From contig DATJBF010000087.1 of assembly GCA_035515475.1 (NCBI GenBank), positions 1 through 56,285 of the forward strand: a stretch of DNA of 56,285 bases. Reading direction: 5' to 3'. This document shows, piece by piece, positions 51,772-56,285 of this stretch. How positions within the stretch are numbered: position 1 is the stretch's first letter; every line of letters begins with the position of its first letter. The position numbers and the translations under genes are program-made. Source of the stretch: DATJBF01 sp035515475. Its GTDB lineage: Bacteria; Verrucomicrobiota; Verrucomicrobiia; Palsa-1439. The notes under the pieces were generated by a model, which ran no database searches, was not told where the DNA came from, and saw only the letters and a list, made by a program, of their open reading frames with translations.

Positions 51772-53406
51772 TTAGTAATCCATGCCGCCGCCGTAGCCGC
51801 CCCCCGGAGGGCCAGCCGGAGCCTTCTCCTTCTCCGGCACTTCGGTGACGCAGCACTCGGTGGTCAGCAACAGCCCGGCAATGCTCGACGCGTTTTGCAG
51901 GGCGGTGCGGGTGACCTTCGTCGGGTCAATGATCCCGGCCTTGCCCATATCGACGTATTCGAGCTTTTCGACATCGAAGCCGTCCCAACCTTTGCGGGAT
52001 TTGACTTCCTGAACAACCAGCGAACCTTCCCAGCCGGCGTTGTTGGCCAACTGCCGCAGCGGCTCTTCCAGGGACCGCTTGACGATGTCGGCTCCGATCG
52101 CTTCGTCGCCCTTGAGCTTGAGTTCGTCGAGCACGGGGATGCCGCGCATCAGCGCCACGCCGCCGCCGGGCACAATGCCTTCTTCAACGGCCGCCCGAGT
52201 TGCGTGCAATGCGTCTTCGACACGCGCCTTCTTTTCTTTCATCTCGGTCTCGGTCGCCGCGCCGACGTGGACGACGGCTACGCCGCCAGCCAGTTTGGCG
52301 AGACGTTCTTGGAGCTTCTCGCGGTCGTAGTCGCTGGTGGTCTCCTCGATGGCCTTGCGGATTTGGTTGATCCGGCCCTGCACGTCGCTCTGCTTGCCGT
52401 TGCCCTCCACGATCGTCGTGTTCTCCTTGTCGACGACGATCTTCTTGGCGCGGCCCAGGTCGTCCAGTTCCACCTTCTCCAGTTTGATGCCGAGGTCTTC
52501 GCTGAGGAATTTGCCACCGGTGAGGATGGCGACGTCTTCCATCATCGCTTTGCGGCGATCGCCAAACCCGGGGGCTTTGACGGCCGCCACCTGGATCGTG
52601 CCGCGCAGTTTGTTGACGACCAGAGTCGCCAACGCTTCGCCCTCGACTTCCTCGGCGATAATCAACAGCGGTTTGCCGAGCTTCGCGACTTTTTCCAGCA
52701 AGGGCAGCATGTCCTTGAGGCTGCTGATCTTCTTCTCGTGAATCAGGATGTACGCGTCTTCCAGAACCGCTTCCATCGTCTCGGCGCTGGTGACGAAGTA
52801 GGGCGAGAGATACCCCTTGTCGAACTGCATGCCCTCGACGACGTCCAGCGTGGTCTCAATCGACTTGGCTTCCTCGACCGTGATCGTGCCGTCTTTGCCC
52901 ACCTTGTCCATCGCGTCGGCGATGATGCCGCCAATCGTCTTGTCGCCGTTGGCCGAGATGGTGGCCACTTGCATGATCTCGCTGCGGTCTTTGACCTTCT
53001 TGCTTTGCTTGGCGAGTTGCTCGACCACCGCGTCGACCGCCTTGGTGATGCCGCGCTGCAGCGCCATGGGATTGGCCCCGGCCGTTACATTGCGCAGGCC
53101 TTCGCGGTAAATCGACTCCGCCAACACGGTCGCGGTGGTCGTGCCGTCGCCCGCCACGTCGCTGGTCTTGCTGGCGACCTCGCGCACCATTTGCGCGCCC
53201 ATGTTCTCCCACGCGTCTTCCAGTTCGATTTCCTTGGCAACGGTCACGCCGTCCTTGGTAATCGTCGGTGACCCGAATTTCTTGTCGAGCACCACGTTGC
53301 GGCCCTTGGGTCCGAGCGTGACCTTGACGGCCCGGCTCAGTTTCTCGACGCCGCGCAACAACGACTTGCGCGCGTCCTCTTCAAACAGCAATTGTTTTGC
53401 AGCCAT
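51772..53406 (-). CDS. groEL: Chaperonin GroEL
   Basis: 544 residues. AAAGGAGTG (53414-53422) sits 7 nt before the ATG. GPKGRNVVLDKKFGSP, DGTTTATVLAE and the end GGGYGGGMDY (flexible Gly/Met tail) are classic. It forms the 14-mer folding chamber with GroES, whose gene is 27 bp upstream in the same operon. Confidence 0.98.
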   Translation of the reverse strand: MAAKQLLFEEDARKSLLRGVEKLSRAVKVTLGPKGRNVVLDKKFGSPTITKDGVTVAKEIELEDAWENMGAQMVREVASKTSDVAGDGTTTATVLAESIYREGLRNVTAGANPMALQRGITKAVDAVVEQLAKQSKKVKDRSEIMQVATISANGDKTIGGIIADAMDKVGKDGTITVEEAKSIETTLDVVEGMQFDKGYLSPYFVTSAETMEAVLEDAYILIHEKKISSLKDMLPLLEKVAKLGKPLLIIAEEVEGEALATLVVNKLRGTIQVAAVKAPGFGDRRKAMMEDVAILTGGKFLSEDLGIKLEKVELDDLGRAKKIVVDKENTTIVEGNGKQSDVQGRINQIRKAIEETTSDYDREKLQERLAKLAGGVAVVHVGAATETEMKEKKARVEDALHATRAAVEEGIVPGGGVALMRGIPVLDELKLKGDEAIGADIVKRSLEEPLRQLANNAGWEGSLVVQEVKSRKGWDGFDVEKLEYVDMGKAGIIDPTKVTRTALQNASSIAGLLLTTECCVTEVPEKEKAPAGPPGGGYGGGMDY

Positions 53407-53433
53407 GTTGAATCACTCCTTTGTATGTTCGCG

Positions 53434-53721
53434 CTAGTCGATCACGCCGAGGATGTCGTCCTCGCGCATGATCAGGTACTCTTTGCCATCAATCTTGATT
53501 TCGGTGCCGCCGTACTTGCTGATCAGCACGCGATCGCCCTTCTTCACTTCAAACGGGATAAGCTTACCGTGTTCATCCCGCTTGCCGGTGCCCACCGCCA
53601 CCACCTTGCCTTCCTGCGGCTTCTCCTTGGCGGTATCCGGGATGATGATCCCGCCCTTCTTCACTTCCTGTTCTTCGACCGGTTGCACCAACACCCGATC
53701 GCCCAACGGTTTTACACTCAT
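53434..53721 (-). CDS. groES: Co-chaperonin GroES
   Basis: 95 residues, full length. PLGDRVLVQPVEEQEVKKGG, the mobile loop (GIIIPDTAKEKPQEG) and SKYGGTEIKIDGKEYLIM are present. AGGAG occurs twice just upstream of the ATG. No CIRCE-type repressor site (TTAGCACTC-N9-GAGTGCTAA) is visible before it, so control differs from HrcA-type operons. Confidence 0.97.
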   Translation of the reverse strand: MSVKPLGDRVLVQPVEEQEVKKGGIIIPDTAKEKPQEGKVVAVGTGKRDEHGKLIPFEVKKGDRVLISKYGGTEIKIDGKEYLIMREDDILGVID

Positions 53722-53867
53722 GGTTCTCCTGACTCCTGTTGTTTTGGTTTGTCGTTTGAATTCTGCTGCGGGAGCGGTCCGCTGCCACGCTCGCCATCGC
53801 CATCTTCTTCGGCCCGGCGCTCATTGACCCCGAACGCTTTCACGGTCGAGTGCGCCGCCACACAAAC

Positions 53868-55829
53868 TCACTCCTTCTTCTTATCGTCGTCCACCATCTC
53901 GAAATCGGCGTCCACCACGTCGCCTTCCTTGCCGCCCGGCTTCTTGGCTTCCGGTCCGGTGTCGGTCTTGGCCTCGCCAGCCCCGCCGGCACCAGTGCCG
54001 GCCCCCGTCTTTTCCCGCGCTTTCGCGTAGATGTCCGACGACACCGCGTGCCATGCCTCGGTCAACTGTTCCTCAGCGCTCTTCATGTCGTCGTAGCTCT
54101 CGCGTTTGAGCGCGTCCTTGACCTTCTCGATGGCGTCCTCAAGTTTCTTGCGCTGGTCGCCGCTGATGATGTCCTTGTGTTCCTTCATCAGCTTTTCGGT
54201 CTCGTAGACGCGGGCGTCACAGCGGTTCTTCAGTTCGACCTGCTCGCGCAGTTTCTTGTCTTCCTCGGCGTGCGCCTCAGCTTCCTTCCGCATCTTTTCG
54301 ACCTCGTCCTTGCTCAAACCGCTCGAAGCCGTGATCGTGATCTTCTGTGATTTGCCCGTGCCGAGATCCTTCGCGGAAACGTGCAGGATACCGTTGGCGT
54401 CGATATCGAACGTCACCTCGATCTGGGGCACGCCGCGCGGCGCCGGTGGAATATCGGTCAGATGGAACCGTCCAATCGTCTTGTTGTCGCGCGCCATCGG
54501 CCGTTCGCCCTGCAATACGTGAACTTCGACGCTCGTCTGGCTGTCGCTCGCGGTCGAGAAGATCTCACTTTTGCGGGTCGGGATCGTGGTGTTGCGCGGG
54601 ATCAGCGTCGTGAACACGTTGCCCAACGTTTCGATGCCGAGCGACAACGGGGTCACGTCCAGCAGCACGATGTCCTGCTTGACCTGGCCCGTGAGCACGC
54701 CGCCCTGGATGCCGGCCCCGACCGCGACGACTTCGTCCGGGTTCACACCTTGATGGGGCGCCTTGCCGATGAGCTGGCGCGCGGTCTCGACGACCTTCGG
54801 CATGCGGGTCATGCCGCCGACCAGCACCAACTCGTCCACCTTCGACATATCGAGCTTGCCGTCGCGCAGGCAGGCTTCGACCGGCTTGATCGTCCGATCA
54901 ATCAACTCGTCGCAAAGCTGTTCGAGCCGGGCCCGCGTCAGTTTCTTGACGATATGCTTCGGGCCGGTCGCGTCGGCGGTGATAAAGGGCAGGTTGATTT
55001 CGTATTCCTGTGCGCTCGACAACGCAATCTTCGCCTTTTCGGATTCTTCCTTGATGCGCTGCAGCGCGTCCGGCTGCTTCTGCAAATCGATGCCGGTCTC
55101 TTTCTTGAAGTCGTCGATGATCCAGTTCATCACCCGCTCGTCAAAGTCGTCGCCACCCAGATGGGTGTCGCCGTTGGTGGCCAGGACCTCGAAGACGCCA
55201 TCGCCAATCGAGAGGAGTGAAATGTCAAACGTACCGCCCCCGAGATCGTACACCGCGATGTGCTCGTCTTTCTTCTTGTCGAGGCCGTAGGCCAGCGATG
55301 CGGCGGTCGGCTCATTGATGATGCGGAGGACGTCGAGACCGGCGATCTTACCGGCATCCTTGGTGGCCTGGCGCTGGGCGTCGTTGAAATAGGCGGGAAC
55401 GGTAATGACGGCCTGCGTGATCTTTTCGCCAAGGTAAGCCTCGGCGTCGGCCTTCATTTTGGCCAGAATCATCGCCGAGATTTCGGGCGGAGAGAAAGTC
55501 TTCTCTTCGTTGCTGACCACCACCTTGACGTTGGCGTCGCCATTCTTGGCGCGGACGACTTCGAACGGCACGCGTTTGCGTTCCTGTTCGACCTCATCGT
55601 ACTTGCGGCCCATGAACCGCTTGATCGAGTAAACGGTGTTCTTCGGATTCACGACCGCCTGGCGTTTGGCGGCCTGCCCAACGAGCCGCTCACCCGACTT
55701 GGTGAACGCAACGATCGAGGGTGTGGTCCGTCCGCCTTCCGCGTTGGGGATGACGACGGGTTCGCCACCTTCCATCACGGCCATACAGGAATTGGTTGTG
55801 CCTAAATCGATACCGAGAACTTTCGCCAT
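53868..55829 (-). CDS. dnaK: Chaperone DnaK (Hsp70)
   Basis: 653 residues from the ATG at 55829 (MAKVLGIDLGTTNSC), after an AGAAGGAGC site; a TTG three codons earlier is too close to that site. The ATPase domain carries AVYDLGGGTFDIS and NEPTAASLAYGL, followed by the linker VLLDVTPLSLGIETLG, the substrate domain and a Gly/Lys-rich tail ending in DADFEMVDDD, as usual. It sits 146 bp upstream of groES on the same strand, so these may form a chaperone block, while its partners grpE-dnaJ lie 20 kb away on the other strand. Confidence 0.98.
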   Translation of the reverse strand: MAKVLGIDLGTTNSCMAVMEGGEPVVIPNAEGGRTTPSIVAFTKSGERLVGQAAKRQAVVNPKNTVYSIKRFMGRKYDEVEQERKRVPFEVVRAKNGDANVKVVVSNEEKTFSPPEISAMILAKMKADAEAYLGEKITQAVITVPAYFNDAQRQATKDAGKIAGLDVLRIINEPTAASLAYGLDKKKDEHIAVYDLGGGTFDISLLSIGDGVFEVLATNGDTHLGGDDFDERVMNWIIDDFKKETGIDLQKQPDALQRIKEESEKAKIALSSAQEYEINLPFITADATGPKHIVKKLTRARLEQLCDELIDRTIKPVEACLRDGKLDMSKVDELVLVGGMTRMPKVVETARQLIGKAPHQGVNPDEVVAVGAGIQGGVLTGQVKQDIVLLDVTPLSLGIETLGNVFTTLIPRNTTIPTRKSEIFSTASDSQTSVEVHVLQGERPMARDNKTIGRFHLTDIPPAPRGVPQIEVTFDIDANGILHVSAKDLGTGKSQKITITASSGLSKDEVEKMRKEAEAHAEEDKKLREQVELKNRCDARVYETEKLMKEHKDIISGDQRKKLEDAIEKVKDALKRESYDDMKSAEEQLTEAWHAVSSDIYAKAREKTGAGTGAGGAGEAKTDTGPEAKKPGGKEGDVVDADFEMVDDDKKKE

Positions 55830-56101
55830 TTCAGTCAAAGCTCCTTCTGAGCGTACAATGTCGCCCGCCAGTTAGCTATGCACGTGCCACACGTGGCCGA
55901 TGTTCTGCAACCCGCCTTAAATCAAAGACTTTCGAATCCGTCGCTGAACTCGGGCAGTGTGCCATGTCCCGCTTCAATGTCTCACAGGGACTGGCCAAGT
56001 GTGCCAATCGCGCCACCCTGTCGCATCGGGCAGCGCAATGCCCAGTCGAAAGGAGCCAACCGGAATTATGCAGTAGGCAAAAGGCCACCGGATGAGTTTG
56101 G

Positions 56102-56285
56102 ATGGGTTTGATTATGCGAAACTCATCCTCAGCCCTTGGCGGGGCCGCTCACCAAACGGTGGCCGCTCCGATTCAACTGCACACAGGCACAAAGTCCATC
56201 CAAATCGGCTTCACCGATCAGCGGCTCAGCCCCCATGCGGGCAGCGCCACGTTCTGGGGCTGGCTGCTGGCCGGCACGTGGCGGG
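56102..56285 (+). CDS. Probable IS1380-family transposase, 5' part (cut by the window edge)
   Basis: The frame is open from the ATG at 56102 (or 56114) to the edge, 61 codons. GTKSIQIGFTDQRLSPHAG resembles the N terminus of IS1380-type transposases, which begin with a short basic or neutral leader and an FTDxxLT/SxxxG motif. The DDE residues lie beyond the edge. No clear terminal inverted repeat could be fixed in the 55830-56101 stretch, which otherwise holds only the dnaK upstream region. It marks an insertion point next to dnaK. Confidence 0.5.
   Translation, partial: MGLIMRNSSSALGGAAHQTVAAPIQLHTGTKSIQIGFTDQRLSPHAGSATFWGWLLAGTWR

Noticed and set aside
51631..53271. Long plus-strand open frame (546 codons) across rpoZ and groEL
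   Set aside because: Antisense shadow of groEL.
53722..53867. CIRCE or other heat-shock operator before groES
   Set aside because: No TTAGCACTC/GAGTGCTAA pair or other clear inverted repeat is present.

Overview
The window looks like a GC-rich chromosome segment of a Verrucomicrobiota-type bacterium (by inference, a Pedosphaerales/Limisphaerales-like lineage). The reasons are very large secreted proteins that combine Ig-like domains, passenger-type beta-strand repeats (PATR) and an EF-hand-like/FYRIRLVP C-terminal module; membrane proteins fused to TPR repeats; XylR-type regulators; and gene neighbourhoods such as STAS-STAS-RsbW and rpoZ-smpB. No rRNA, tRNA or CRISPR array was seen.

Layout. 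1-9141: a partial membrane+TPR protein on the minus strand, a gene-poor stretch with a miniature secreted ORF (2189-2449), a giant GH28 pectinase (2658-6758) and a second membrane+TPR protein. 9247-13153: a hexuronate-type MFS transporter facing away from two tandem, equally long XylR/AraC-type regulators. 13635-30494: a one-direction run of secreted pectin enzymes (CE8 pectinesterase, GH28, two PL1-like pectate lyases, GH28). With the 2658 gene this makes six pectinases; five end in the same roughly 130-residue module and one (18049) ends in a different domain. 30582-38854: an anti-sigma signalling trio (STAS, STAS, RsbW-like), grpE-dnaJ, rsmE, then a GT39-type transferase, a GT2 and a secreted phosphodiesterase-like protein. 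39007-46055: smc, a family 4-type uracil-DNA glycosylase, an inositol-monophosphatase-family enzyme and an ion antiporter. 46083-50908: PilT-like ATPase, ExeA/GspB-like pair, and a protein built from 32-residue repeats. 50911-55829 (minus): smpB, rpoZ, groES-groEL, dnaK. The right edge cuts into a probable IS1380-type transposase.

How the parts fit. The secreted enzymes would demethylate pectin (CE8), cleave it by beta-elimination (PL1) or hydrolysis (GH28), and release uronates that the MFS carrier could import; the tandem sugar-sensing regulators are the obvious candidates for control. Cytoplasmic uronate catabolism genes are not in the window. The most unusual features are the shared C-terminal module with no autotransporter barrel or PEP-CTERM, a mini-ORF that is little more than a signal-like N terminus plus the end of that module, short palindromic repeats apparently inserted in frame into housekeeping genes, and the 32-residue repeat protein. 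The second half of the window is otherwise mostly conserved housekeeping.
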